Shown piece by piece: positions 7,828 to 16,105 of a stretch of 31,678 bases of DNA. The stretch is from contig CABIVQ010000039.1 in the NCBI GenBank assembly GCA_902362365.1, positions 1 through 31,678 on the forward strand, written 5' to 3'. The notes under the pieces are model-generated. The model made no database searches. It was not told the DNA's origin and saw only the letters and a program-made list of their open reading frames with translations. This DNA comes from Clostridiaceae bacterium. Lineage in GTDB: Bacteria; Bacillota; Clostridia; Peptostreptococcales; Peptostreptococcaceae. A program made the translations under genes and the position numbers. Every line of letters begins with the position of its first letter. The first letter of the stretch is position 1.

Positions 7828-8922
7828 TTGAATGACAATAGAAAAATAATTCATATAGATATGGATGCTTTTTATGCATCTGTAGAACAAAGAGATAACC
7901 CATCATTAAAAGGGAAACCTGTTGTAGTTGGAGGAAGTCCGGAAAGCAGGGGAGTTGTAGCTACGTGTTCTTATGAAGCCAGAAAATTTGGAATACATTC
8001 AGCTATGCCATCTAAAATAGCTTATAAAAGATGCCCATACGCCATATTTGTAAGACCTAGGTTTGATGAGTACCAAAAAGTTTCAAGGAAAATTAGAGAA
8101 ATATTTTATAGATATACTGATTTAGTAGAGCCACTATCTCTAGATGAAGCATACTTAGATGTTACTAATAATAAAAAAAATATAGAATATGCAACAACAA
8201 TAGCTAAAATGATAAAAAATGATATCTTAAGGGAAATAAATCTTACTGCATCAGCAGGCGTATCATATAATAAATTCTTAGCAAAACTTGCATCTGATTA
8301 TAATAAGCCTAGTGGGCTAACTGTTATAACACCTAAAGATGCTCAAGAATTTCTAGGTGAGCTTCCAATACATAAATTTTTTGGTATAGGAAAGGTTACT
8401 TCAAGGATTCTTAAAAATTTAGGAATAAACAATGGGTATGATTTAAGGCAGTTAAGTATACATGAATTAGAACAAATATTTAAAAATAGAGGGTATTCAT
8501 TTTATCAGTTAGCTAGAGGAATTGATTTTAGACCAGTGGAGCCATATAGAGAAAGAAAATCAATAGGAGCGGAAACGACCTTAAGTTATAACTTAAATAT
8601 TGATGACGAGGAGGTTGCTGAAATACTAAGCGAACTTTGTGAAGAAGTAGCTTATAGAACCAAACACTCTGAAAAACTAGGAAAAACCATAACATTAAAA
8701 ATAAAATATGAAGATTTTACACAAATAACTAGAAGCATTAGCGTAGAACATCCTATTTGCACTCAAGAAGATATAAGGACTCATGTTTATAATTTATTAA
8801 AAAATGTACATTCTGAAGATAAGCAAATAAGACTATTAGGGGTTACACTATCAAACTTGGTAGATAGTAAGTATGAATTTACTAATATAACTATTTTTGA
8901 ATATATAGATAGTATAAAATAA
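7828..8922 (+). CDS. dinB: DNA polymerase IV
   Basis: A 364-residue Y-family translesion polymerase, normal length about 350-370. The palm metal ligands are visible as HIDMDAFYASVE (Asp11, Asp13) and SLDEAYLDV (Asp106, Glu107). The fingers motif CSYEARKFGIHSAMPS and the helix-hairpin-helix thumb FFGIGKVTSRILKNLGI follow, then the little-finger domain to the end. The enzyme copies past damaged bases with low fidelity. Start is TTG at 7828, set by the GAGGTGAT site at 7815-7822; the nearby ATG at 7832 is out of frame. The C-terminus ends FEYIDSIK without an obvious QLxLF-type beta-clamp motif, which is somewhat unusual for Pol IV. Confidence 0.93.
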   Translation: MNDNRKIIHIDMDAFYASVEQRDNPSLKGKPVVVGGSPESRGVVATCSYEARKFGIHSAMPSKIAYKRCPYAIFVRPRFDEYQKVSRKIREIFYRYTDLVEPLSLDEAYLDVTNNKKNIEYATTIAKMIKNDILREINLTASAGVSYNKFLAKLASDYNKPSGLTVITPKDAQEFLGELPIHKFFGIGKVTSRILKNLGINNGYDLRQLSIHELEQIFKNRGYSFYQLARGIDFRPVEPYRERKSIGAETTLSYNLNIDDEEVAEILSELCEEVAYRTKHSEKLGKTITLKIKYEDFTQITRSISVEHPICTQEDIRTHVYNLLKNVHSEDKQIRLLGVTLSNLVDSKYEFTNITIFEYIDSIK

Positions 8923-8954
8923 AATTAATATTTTATAAAAATAATGCCTAACTG

Positions 8955-8983
8955 TTGATATTTAAAAATTTAATAAATATAAT
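8955..8983 (+). promoter_or_regulatory. Sigma-A-type promoter for the cobalamin riboswitch leader
   Basis: TTGATA (8955-8960), exactly 17 bases, TATAAT (8978-8983), about 45 bases before the riboswitch core. It appears intact although the downstream gene is dead. Confidence 0.7.
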
Positions 8984-9029
8984 AAAAGTATATAGATATA
9001 ATATATAAACATATATTTTTTATTAATAA

Positions 9030-9235
9030 TATAGGTGTATCGTAGGATGCTTAAAAGGGAATATGGTGAAATTCCATAACAGCCCTCCGCTACTGTAAGA
9101 ATGACGAAGGCTTAAGAGTTTGGAGACTCTAACTCCACTGGTGTATGCTGGGAAGGAGAAGTTTGTAGGATGAGTTCGAAGTCAGGAGACCTGCCTAAAA
9201 ATATGCATTAATCTTTCGGTGGGAAAGAATATGTA
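9030..9235 (+). promoter_or_regulatory. Cobalamin (B12) riboswitch
   Basis: The conserved cobalamin riboswitch blocks appear in order: AAAAGGGAA with GGTGAAATTCC (9053-9074), the CAGCCC..CGCTACTGTAA core (9080-9098), CCACTG with GGGAAGG (9135-9156), and the B12 box GTCAGGAGACCTGCC (9181-9195). After it comes a hairpin with arms TCTTTC/GAAAGA (9212-9228). All positions usually invariant seem present, so it should fold and bind a cobalamin. A longer pairing, AATATGTAATA (9228-9238) with TATTACATATT (9273-9283), and a small CCTTCA/TGAAGG hairpin (9335-9356) follow before the terminator. The whole 8923-9497 stretch is this leader and has no gene of its own. Confidence 0.92.
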
Positions 9236-9364
9236 ATATGAGGGTTATTTTTTATATATAAATATATTTTACTATTACATATTATGTATTTCTGTGCATC
9301 GAATTAGATTCAGCAACGGGAATTATTTATGTTACCTTCATTTATAAGTGTGAAGGAAATCTTT

Positions 9365-9395
9365 AGAACCAAGAACGGAATTGGTTCTTTTTTTT
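9365..9395 (+). terminator. Riboswitch expression-platform terminator
   Basis: Arms AGAACCAA (9365-9372) and TTGGTTCT (9381-9388) followed by a run of eight T. Its place between the riboswitch and the start codon of asnB suggests that bound cobalamin favours termination. Confidence 0.85.
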
Positions 9396-9497
9396 ATTTG
9401 AATTTTAATATTTAAGAAAAAAATATTTTCTATAAAATTAAGAGAATAGTATCCATAATTTATTACATACAGCTTAAGTATAGAGGAGGAATTACTT

Positions 9498-10367
9498 ATG
9501 TGTGGAATTTCAGAATGGTGTAATCTTAATAACAATATAAAAGATTATACAAGTACAGTTGGAGATATGATTGAAAATTTAATACTTAGAGGTCCAAACT
9601 CATAAGGAATAAAAACATATACACATGCTATTTTAGGTCATAAAAGATTAGCTATAGTAGACCAAATAGAGGTACTTCAACCTATGAGTAAAGTAATAGG
9701 AGATAGGGAGTATACAATATGCTATAATGGAGAACTGTATAATACTGAAGATGTAAGAGAACGTTTAATACAAAATGATATAAATTTAACTCATATTCTG
9801 ACACAGAGGTTTTGTTGGTTGATCATATAGAATATGGACCTTCTTGCTTAGATTATATAAATGGTATTTACTATTTTGAGTATGGGATGAGTACAAACAA
9901 GAATTATTTTTAGCAAGAGATCCACTTGGAGTAAAACCACTATTTTATACATTTAAAACATCATAATGTTGTATTAGATAATATAAAACTTGAAAAAGCA
10001 TTAAAAGATGCAACAATAACTTTATTAGGAGAATATAAAATTACTTTATGGAAGAGAGAAAGGATTATTAAGATAAGCTGTAAAGGGAATTTTCCAGAAT
10101 CTATTGTTGAAAGAAAGAAAAGTCCGTATCCTAAAACTCATAATTATATATACGAAAGAAGTGTCAAGAATTTTAGATAATATTTTGAAAGATAGTAAGT
10201 CTCCTATATATAAGATTATAGGTGAAGAATTCGTTAAAAACTTAGTACAAACTGGAGGTGCTACTTTTAATAAACCTTGGTTTGGTCAGTTGATGACAGA
10301 CCCTCAAGTAATAGTATATTTAATTCAAGTAAATACTTGGATGGAAGTTTATAATGTAGATTTTTAA
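9498..10367 (+). pseudogene. asnB: Asparagine synthase (glutamine-hydrolysing), degraded
   Basis: Begins with a good AGGAGG site and MCGISEW, with the Cys2 nucleophile of class II amidotransferases. It reads on through LRGPNS to a TAA stop at 9603-9605 (codon 36), then in the same frame LGHKRLAIVDQ and YNGELYNTEDVRERLI. Near 9790 the frame shifts to SDTEVLLVDHIEYG, and near 9885 again to ELFLARDPLGVKPLFYT. The ATP-pyrophosphatase core with its SGGLDSS loop is gone. The C-terminal end survives: KKSPYPKTH just before 10140 and GATFNKPWFGQLMTDPQVIVY in the final frame. A normal AsnB is about 600-640 residues; only about 290 codons of sequence remain. The gene therefore has a nonsense codon, at least two frameshifts and a large internal deletion, and cannot make an enzyme. 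Confidence 0.9.
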
Positions 10368-10370
10368 ATA

Positions 10371-10418
10371 AAAAATAAATCCCATGCAGTATTATTTATC
10401 TGTATGGGATTTATTTTT
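10371..10418. terminator. Bidirectional terminator between asnB remnant and Crp-type gene
   Basis: Arms 10371-10389 and 10400-10418 (19 bases each, one mismatch) with A-run on the left and T-run on the right. Confidence 0.85.
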
Positions 10419-10419
10419 A

Positions 10420-11064
10420 TTATTCCATAAGTATATTTTCTATGGCATTTTTATCTACTATTTTTATTATGTCTTTAGTATAGTCAATCAGACCATGATC
10501 TTTCATATTTATCAGCTCTCTAGATAATGAAGGTCTTGGTACACCTAGAGATTCTGAAAGTTTTTGTTTTGTCATGTTTAGCTTTATAAAATTGGTACCT
10601 TGTATGTTAGATTCTTGAATTAAGAAGTTACATATTTTTTGTCTAATTGTACTAAATGATAAACCTGTTATAGATTTATTTAAAGTTAATATTTTGTTAG
10701 TTAAGTCGTTTAGTAATAGTCTTAAGAAGTCAGGATGATTTGTACAAAAATAAATAAAGTCATCTTTATCTATAAACATTACCTCACTATTTGTTGAAGA
10801 TAGTACTGTTGCAGGGTATAGAGAAGCATTGGAGAATGCAATTATTTCACCGAATAAATGTCCAGAATTAAAAGAGGAAACATGGACTATTTTATTACTA
10901 GTTAGTATTCTTTTTATGTCAACACTCCCGCTTAGTACTAATCCAATTTTATCACAAGGTGAATTTTCAAGAGCTATAATCTCGCCTTTATCATATGTAT
11001 TTATACTGTATTTAACGTCCTTAAAAAATTCCAGAAGTTCTTTTCTATTTTTATTTCTTAACAT
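10420..11064 (-). CDS. Crp/Fnr family transcriptional regulator
   Basis: A 214-residue protein with an N-terminal cyclic-nucleotide-type beta-barrel (about 15-115), a long dimer helix (112-133) and a C-terminal winged helix whose recognition segment is SLGVPRPSLSREL (172-184). In the phosphate cassette, GEIIAFSNASLYPATV (72-87) has no Arg where cAMP-binding CRP proteins carry the R-S/T pair, so cAMP is probably not the effector. There is no N-terminal Cys cluster, so it is not an FNR-type iron-sulphur sensor either. Start ATG 11064 with AGGTG upstream. It is divergent from nadABC, with a Crp-geometry palindrome in the shared region, so control of nad genes and possibly of itself is a reasonable guess. 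The effector is unknown. Confidence 0.9.
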   Translation of the reverse strand: MLRNKNRKELLEFFKDVKYSINTYDKGEIIALENSPCDKIGLVLSGSVDIKRILTSNKIVHVSSFNSGHLFGEIIAFSNASLYPATVLSSTNSEVMFIDKDDFIYFCTNHPDFLRLLLNDLTNKILTLNKSITGLSFSTIRQKICNFLIQESNIQGTNFIKLNMTKQKLSESLGVPRPSLSRELINMKDHGLIDYTKDIIKIVDKNAIENILME

Positions 11065-11188
11065 TTTATCACCTACACATTATGCAAATATTTTTATTTA
11101 TATACCCAGCTTACTATATATAATATCCTATAAATTTAGAATTGCAAGTATATAAAAATATATTTGAGATAGATAAATTCTCAGTAAT

Positions 11189-11208
11189 TATAAACTCGTT
11201 GGTTTATA
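11189..11208. promoter_or_regulatory. Crp-geometry operator upstream of nadA
   Basis: Perfect palindrome TATAAAC-N6-GTTTATA (7+6+7). The 6-base spacing matches dimer sites of Crp family proteins. It ends next to the nadA -35 element, centred about 45 bases before the likely transcription start. Confidence 0.5.
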
Positions 11209-11237
11209 TTGAGGAATGAAATACTCAATGTTATAAT
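11208..11237 (+). promoter_or_regulatory. nadABC promoter with overlapping inverted repeat
   Basis: TTGAGG (11209-11214), 17-base spacer, TATAAT (11232-11237). A second inverted repeat, ATTGAG (11208-11213) / CTCAAT (11224-11229), overlaps the -35 and spacer, a place where a bound protein would block polymerase. Confidence 0.65.
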
Positions 11238-11284
11238 GAATTTACAGGTGTATATACAGTTATAAAGTTAGGGGGATGTAAATA

Positions 11285-12217
11285 GTGATAATAAACTTAA
11301 TAGAGAAGATAGAAAAATTAAAGAATGAAAAAAATGCTATTATACTAGCACATTATTATCAGCCACTAGAAATACAGGAATTAGCTGATTATGTGGGAGA
11401 TTCATATTATTTAAGTGAAATAGCTAGGGATTGTAAAGAAGAAATAATAGTATTTTGTGGTGTTAAATTTATGGGTGAAAGTGCGAAAATACTATCTCCA
11501 AATAAGACAATTTTAATGCCCGTAGTGGATGCAGGGTGTCCTATGGCAGATATGGCAAATGAAGAAGGTATAGTAAAATTAAAAAAAGAGTATCCAAATG
11601 CATTAGTTGTTTGTTATATAAATTCAACTGCAGAAGTTAAGTCTCATTGTGATGTGGCAGTAACGTCATCAAGTGCTCTAAAGATACTAAATAATATAGA
11701 TAAAGACCAAATATTATTTATACCGGATAAAAATTTAGGAGGCTATATAGAGGAGAAACTCCCAGATAAAGAATTTATATTATGGGATGGTTACTGCAAA
11801 TATCATAATAAAATACAAGAATCAGATATATTTGATTTGAAATTAAAATACAAAGATGCAAAGGTTTTAGTTCATCCAGAGTGTAGACGTGAAATTAGAG
11901 ATTTAGCTGATTACATAGGTTCAACTTCAGGAATAATTAACTATGCTACAAGTAGTGAAGAAAATGATTTTATAATTGCAACTGAAGAAGGCATATTACA
12001 TGAGCTAATAAAGAAAAATCCAAATAAGAATTTTTATATACCGGGAAATAGAATTTGTTGTGAAGATATGAAGAAAACAACTTTAGAAGATGTATATAAA
12101 ACACTTTTAAATATGAAAAATGAAATAACTATAGAAGAAGATATAAGACAAAAAGCCTTAAATTGTTTATTAAATATGCATAGATATGCAGGTGATAAAA
12201 ATGAAGTTACAATATGA
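11285..12217 (+). CDS. nadA: Quinolinate synthase A
   Basis: A 310-residue enzyme, normal length for the family (about 300-310). It condenses iminoaspartate with dihydroxyacetone phosphate to give quinolinate, the second step of de novo NAD synthesis, and uses an oxygen-sensitive 4Fe-4S cluster. Visible features are AHYYQPLEIQELADYVGDS (22-40), the cluster cysteines Cys85 in VVDAGCPMAD, Cys171 in DGYCKYH and Cys258 or Cys259 in RICCEDMKK, and the VHPEC substrate motif at 196-200. The start is GTG 11285, with GGGGGA at 11271-11276 upstream and no better in-frame start. It overlaps nadB by 17 bases. It is the first gene of the nadABC operon. Confidence 0.95.
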   Translation: MIINLIEKIEKLKNEKNAIILAHYYQPLEIQELADYVGDSYYLSEIARDCKEEIIVFCGVKFMGESAKILSPNKTILMPVVDAGCPMADMANEEGIVKLKKEYPNALVVCYINSTAEVKSHCDVAVTSSSALKILNNIDKDQILFIPDKNLGGYIEEKLPDKEFILWDGYCKYHNKIQESDIFDLKLKYKDAKVLVHPECRREIRDLADYIGSTSGIINYATSSEENDFIIATEEGILHELIKKNPNKNFYIPGNRICCEDMKKTTLEDVYKTLLNMKNEITIEEDIRQKALNCLLNMHRYAGDKNEVTI

Positions 12218-13505
12218 TGTATTAATTGTAGGAAGTGGAGTTTCGGGATTATATTGTGCACTAAATTTAAATCCCAAATTAAATATATTGGTAATTTCAA
12301 AGGATAGCATAGATAACAATAATACATATCTTGCTCAAGGAGGAATATCTACGGCTAGAGGGAAAGATGATATAAACTTATTTATTGAAGATACTTTAAG
12401 AGCAGGACAGTACAAGCATAAATTAGAATCTGTAGAAATTCTTGCAAATGAATCTATGGATAATATTGAATCTATGATTAACTATGGACTTAACCTAGAC
12501 AAAGAGGATGGTAAAGTTGCTTTCACAAGAGAAGGCGCTCATAGCATAAATAGAATTGTATATAGCAAAGATACTACAGGGAAGGCTGTTTTTGAAACAT
12601 TAATAGAGGAATGCAAGAAAAGGAAAAATATAATTTTGTATGAAGATACATGTCTTATAGATATAATTACCGATTGTGATAAGTGTATAGGTGGAGTTGT
12701 TATAAAGAATCAAAAAGAAATTATTATTTGCTCTAAAGTTGTAGTACTAGCAACTGGAGGAATAGGAGGGGTATTTAAAAACTCTACGAATCAAAGGCAT
12801 CTAACTGGAGATGGACTAGCTATAGCTCTTAAACATAACGTAAAAGTTAAAGATATAAATTACATACAAATTCATCCGACAGCTTTTTATGAAGAAAATA
12901 ATGAGAATAGAAAGTTATTAATATCAGAATCAGTAAGAGGTGAAGGTGGTAAACTTTTAAATAAGCACAAAGAGCGATTTGTGGACGAGTTGCTACCTAG
13001 AGATGTAGTGAGTAAAGCTATTTTTAAACAAATGAAAATGGATAATAGAGAATATGTATATTTAGATGTAACGCATTTAGATAGTGAGTATTTAAAAAGT
13101 AGATTCTCATTTATTTATGAGCAATGTTTAATAAGAGGAACTGACATAACTAAGGATTATATAAAAGTAGCTCCAGCTCAACATTATTTTATGGGTGGGA
13201 TAGAAGTTGACTTACAATCAAAAACATCTATGAATAATCTATATGCAGTAGGGGAAGTGAGCTGTACAGGAGTTCATGGTGCTAACAGGTTAGCTAGTAA
13301 CTCACTATTAGAAGGTTTGGTATTTTCGAAAAGAGCTGCAAGTCATATAAATGAGAATATAGATAATATAGATAATATAGATATTAATAATATAAATCAT
13401 AATGAATTTAAAATAGATGTACTTAGTACTCCTAATAAAGATATAGTAATAAATGAAATAAAAAGTATAAGAGAGGATTTAAGAGATGAATTACTTGTTA
13501 ATTGA
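12201..13505 (+). CDS. nadB: L-aspartate oxidase, short form
   Basis: A 434-residue flavoprotein that oxidises L-aspartate to iminoaspartate for NadA. The FAD-binding GSGVSG is at 11-16. Other family marks are NTYLAQGGISTARG, QIHPTAFY, SVRGEGGKLLN, ELLPRDVVSKAI and GEVSCTGVHGANRLASNSLLEGLVF, which includes the active-site Arg and flavin contacts. In anaerobes it uses fumarate or another acceptor in place of oxygen. At 434 residues it is about 100 shorter than Escherichia coli NadB and lacks most of the C-terminal helical domain, as in other Clostridia. The start is ATG 12201, preferred over 12186 because of the AGGTG site at 12190-12194. It overlaps nadA by 17 and nadC by 20 bases, which suggests translational coupling. 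Confidence 0.93.
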   Translation: MKLQYDVLIVGSGVSGLYCALNLNPKLNILVISKDSIDNNNTYLAQGGISTARGKDDINLFIEDTLRAGQYKHKLESVEILANESMDNIESMINYGLNLDKEDGKVAFTREGAHSINRIVYSKDTTGKAVFETLIEECKKRKNIILYEDTCLIDIITDCDKCIGGVVIKNQKEIIICSKVVVLATGGIGGVFKNSTNQRHLTGDGLAIALKHNVKVKDINYIQIHPTAFYEENNENRKLLISESVRGEGGKLLNKHKERFVDELLPRDVVSKAIFKQMKMDNREYVYLDVTHLDSEYLKSRFSFIYEQCLIRGTDITKDYIKVAPAQHYFMGGIEVDLQSKTSMNNLYAVGEVSCTGVHGANRLASNSLLEGLVFSKRAASHINENIDNIDNIDINNINHNEFKIDVLSTPNKDIVINEIKSIREDLRDELLVN

Positions 13506-14322
13506 TAAAATGATAAAAAATGCTCTAAACGAAGATATTCCTAATGAAGATATAACAACAAATTCAATTATAGATAAGGATTCAAAATCTGAAATAGATT
13601 TAATCTGCAAGGAAGAAGGTGTAATAGCAGGACTAGATATATTTAAAAGAGTATTTGATATACTTGGAGATGTTGATGTTAAATTATTTAAGGAGGATGG
13701 AAATAAAGTTAATAGATATGAAAAGATAGCATTATTAAGAGGTAATACTAGAAATTTATTAGCAGGAGAAAGAGTAGCTTTAAATTATTTGCAAAGAATG
13801 AGTGGTATTGCAACGAAGACTAATAGATTTGTAAAAAAACTTGAAGGAAGTAATACAAAATTGTTAGATACAAGAAAGACAATTCCTAACATGCGAAATT
13901 TAGAAAAATATGCTGTAAAAGTTGGAGGAGGTTGTAATCATAGATTTAATTTATCTGACGGCATTTTATTAAAAGATAATCATATAGATGCAGCAGGTGG
14001 AGTTAAAAATGCCATTGAATTGGCTAGAAAAAATATTTCATTTGTTAGGAAAGTTGAGGTTGAAGTAGAAAATTTAGAAATGGTTAAAGAAGCTGTAGAA
14101 GCTAAGGCAGATATAATAATGCTTGATAATATGGATTTAGATATGGCAAGAGAAGCTTTAGCTATAATAAATAAAAGAGCAATTGTAGAGTTATCTGGAA
14201 ATGTGAATATAGATAACATTGGAGAAATAGGAAAAATAGGTGTTGATTACATTTCAGTTGGAGAGTTAACTCATTCTGTTAAGGCTTTGGATTTAAGTAT
14301 GAAAAACTTAAGAAATATTTAA
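13486..14322 (+). CDS. nadC: Nicotinate-nucleotide pyrophosphorylase (carboxylating)
   Basis: A 278-residue quinolinate phosphoribosyltransferase, full length. It turns quinolinate and PRPP into nicotinate mononucleotide, the third and last step of this operon. Typical motifs are NEDIPNEDITT near the start, AGERVALNYLQRMSGIAT, LDTRKTIPNMRNLEKYAV, GGGCNHRFNLSDGILLKDNH, VEVEVENLEM and IMLDNMD, which form the PRPP- and carboxylate-binding barrel. Start ATG 13486 lies inside nadB, so the last 20 bases of nadB are shared. The operon stops at the hairpin 14327-14377. Confidence 0.95.
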   Translation: MNYLLIDKMIKNALNEDIPNEDITTNSIIDKDSKSEIDLICKEEGVIAGLDIFKRVFDILGDVDVKLFKEDGNKVNRYEKIALLRGNTRNLLAGERVALNYLQRMSGIATKTNRFVKKLEGSNTKLLDTRKTIPNMRNLEKYAVKVGGGCNHRFNLSDGILLKDNHIDAAGGVKNAIELARKNISFVRKVEVEVENLEMVKEAVEAKADIIMLDNMDLDMAREALAIINKRAIVELSGNVNIDNIGEIGKIGVDYISVGELTHSVKALDLSMKNLRNI

Positions 14323-14326
14323 CTTT

Positions 14327-14377
14327 AAAGGTTATCTTAGAATAGAAAATTTTTATATCTATTCAAGATAACCTTTT
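14327..14377 (+). terminator. Terminator after nadC
   Basis: Arms 14327-14345 and 14359-14377 pair over 18 bases with one bulged A, followed by T residues inside the right arm end. Confidence 0.8.
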
Positions 14378-14443
14378 ACTATAGTAAAATATAAGAAATA
14401 AAAATCATAATTTAATAATATATAAAAATCTAAAAAAATATTA

Positions 14444-14455
14444 TATACTAGTATA
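14444..14455. promoter_or_regulatory. Palindrome over the probable MATE promoter
   Basis: Perfect 12-base palindrome TATACTAGTATA. It includes TATACT and overlaps TATAGT (14452-14457), both good -10 candidates, 30-40 bases before the MATE start. It could be a repressor operator for the pump; no regulator gene lies beside it and no convincing -35 is seen. Confidence 0.35.
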
Positions 14456-14486
14456 GTAATAAAATTTATTATAGGGGTGATAAAGG

Positions 14487-15881
14487 TTGAATAAATCAGC
14501 TACAGATTTAGAAAATGGAAGTGTAGGTAAATTATTATTTAAACTAGCTACGCCAGCTATCATAGCTCAATTAGTTAATATCTTATACAATATTGTTGAT
14601 AGAATATTTATAGGAAGAATGGAAAATGGACAAATCGCAATGGCAGGGATAGGGATAGCATTTCCTATAACATTATTAGTGACAGCATTTAGTGCTCTTG
14701 TAGGTATGGGGGGATCACCTCTTGTTGCTATAAAAATGGGAGAAAAGAATAATGATGGTGCAGAAAAGATATTAAGTAATAGCTTTTCTACTTTGTTAAT
14801 TATATCTTTGATATTAACAATAGTATTCCAAATAACTAAAGAACCAATATTATGGGCCTTTGGAGCAAGTAATGCAACTATCAAGTATGGTACAGATTAT
14901 TTAGGGATATATCTTATGGGTACAGTTTTTGTGCAAATTGCTATGGGGATGAATCCTTTTATTAATACTCAAGGGTTTGCAAAAACAGGTATGCTTACAG
15001 TAATGATTGGGGCAGTTATAAATATAGTTTTAGACCCAATTTTTATATTCAAGTTTAATATGGGTGTTAAAGGAGCTGCTTTGGCTACTATTTTAGCTCA
15101 GGGAGTGTCAGCAATATGGGTATTATGCTTTTTATTCGGTAAAAAAAGTATATTAAAGATTAGGAAAAAATATATTATTCCAGAGTTAAAAACTATATTG
15201 CCGGTAATGGCTTTAGGTGTTGCACCTTTTATAATGCAAGGTACAGAAAGTTTGGTCCTTGTATCATTAAATAGCCAATTACAGAAGTTTGGAGGAGATC
15301 TAGCAGTTGGAGCTATGACTATAATGAGTAGTATTTCTCAGATAATAATGTTACCAACTATGGGAGTTGGTCAAGGTGCTCAACCTATTATGAGTTATAA
15401 TTTTGGAGCAAAGAAGATTGATAGAGTGAAGAAAACATTTAAATTAACTCTTATAAGTTGTTTAGCATATACAACATTAATGTATATAATACTTATGTTA
15501 ACACCAGAATTCGTAGTAGGAATATTTAATAATGATCCAGCATTAATGGAAATAACTACTTGGAGTATAAAGATATACTTTGCAGGAATATTTATGTTAG
15601 GCGTACAGACTTCATGCCAACAAACGTTCTTAGCCTTAGGTCAAGCTAAAATATCATTATTCTTGGCTTTACTTAGAAAGGTAATATTATTAGTTCCATT
15701 AATATTTATATTCCCGATGATATTAAAAGATAAATTATTTGGTGTATTACTAGCAGGGCCTATAGCAGATATAACAGCATGTGTTACAACTCTAATTTGC
15801 TTTGTAATATTTTATAAAAAGGTTTTATCTACAATTGATAAAGAAAATATAGATAGCAATACATTGATCGATGTTAAATAA
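14487..15881 (+). CDS. MATE family multidrug efflux transporter
   Basis: A 464-residue membrane protein with about 12 hydrophobic segments, the size and pattern of MATE (NorM/MepA/DinF) transporters. Family marks include LATPAIIAQLVNILYNIVDRIFIGRM near the start, SALVGMGGSPLVAIKMGE, the second-half counterpart MSSISQIIMLPTMGVGQGAQPIMSYNFGAK, and LALGQAKISLFLALLRK. These pumps expel cationic drugs, dyes or natural toxins in exchange for sodium or protons across the cell membrane. It reads most like the MepA branch. The start is TTG 14487, set by GGGGTGAT at 14473-14480. A related gene 1.1 kb downstream is broken, so this is the only working MATE gene here. Confidence 0.92.
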   Translation: MNKSATDLENGSVGKLLFKLATPAIIAQLVNILYNIVDRIFIGRMENGQIAMAGIGIAFPITLLVTAFSALVGMGGSPLVAIKMGEKNNDGAEKILSNSFSTLLIISLILTIVFQITKEPILWAFGASNATIKYGTDYLGIYLMGTVFVQIAMGMNPFINTQGFAKTGMLTVMIGAVINIVLDPIFIFKFNMGVKGAALATILAQGVSAIWVLCFLFGKKSILKIRKKYIIPELKTILPVMALGVAPFIMQGTESLVLVSLNSQLQKFGGDLAVGAMTIMSSISQIIMLPTMGVGQGAQPIMSYNFGAKKIDRVKKTFKLTLISCLAYTTLMYIILMLTPEFVVGIFNNDPALMEITTWSIKIYFAGIFMLGVQTSCQQTFLALGQAKISLFLALLRKVILLVPLIFIFPMILKDKLFGVLLAGPIADITACVTTLICFVIFYKKVLSTIDKENIDSNTLIDVK

Positions 15882-15919
15882 ATATAAACAGAGTTAATAT
15901 ATTATATCTTGTTTACCAT

Positions 15920-15961
15920 AAAATAGCCTTCTAGATAAATTTTATTGAGAAGGCTATTTTT
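15920..15961 (+). terminator. Terminator after MATE gene
   Basis: Arms AAAATAGCCTTCT (15920-15932) and AGAAGGCTATTTT (15948-15960) pair perfectly over 13 bases and end in T residues. Confidence 0.9.
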
Positions 15962-16105
15962 AATAATAACTAATAGTTATTTTATATACAATAAGATATT
16001 TTTAGTATAAAAATAGATAAAATAAATAATAGTAGAGCATTTTTTGTTGAGTAAATCATATATTTTATATAAATTAATAATTTATATAAAAGGAGATGAT
16101 TTGAT

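Noticed and set aside
9240..9400. T-box leader ahead of asnB
   Set aside because: Asparagine genes often have T-boxes, but the conserved T-box antiterminator sequence is absent; the cobalamin blocks explain the leader.
9338..9535. Leftward 65-codon frame in the riboswitch leader
   Set aside because: It lies over the terminator and the asnB start, has no start signal and looks random.
10829..11155. Rightward 108-codon frame across the Crp-type gene
   Set aside because: Antisense to a well supported gene, with no family match and no ribosome binding site.
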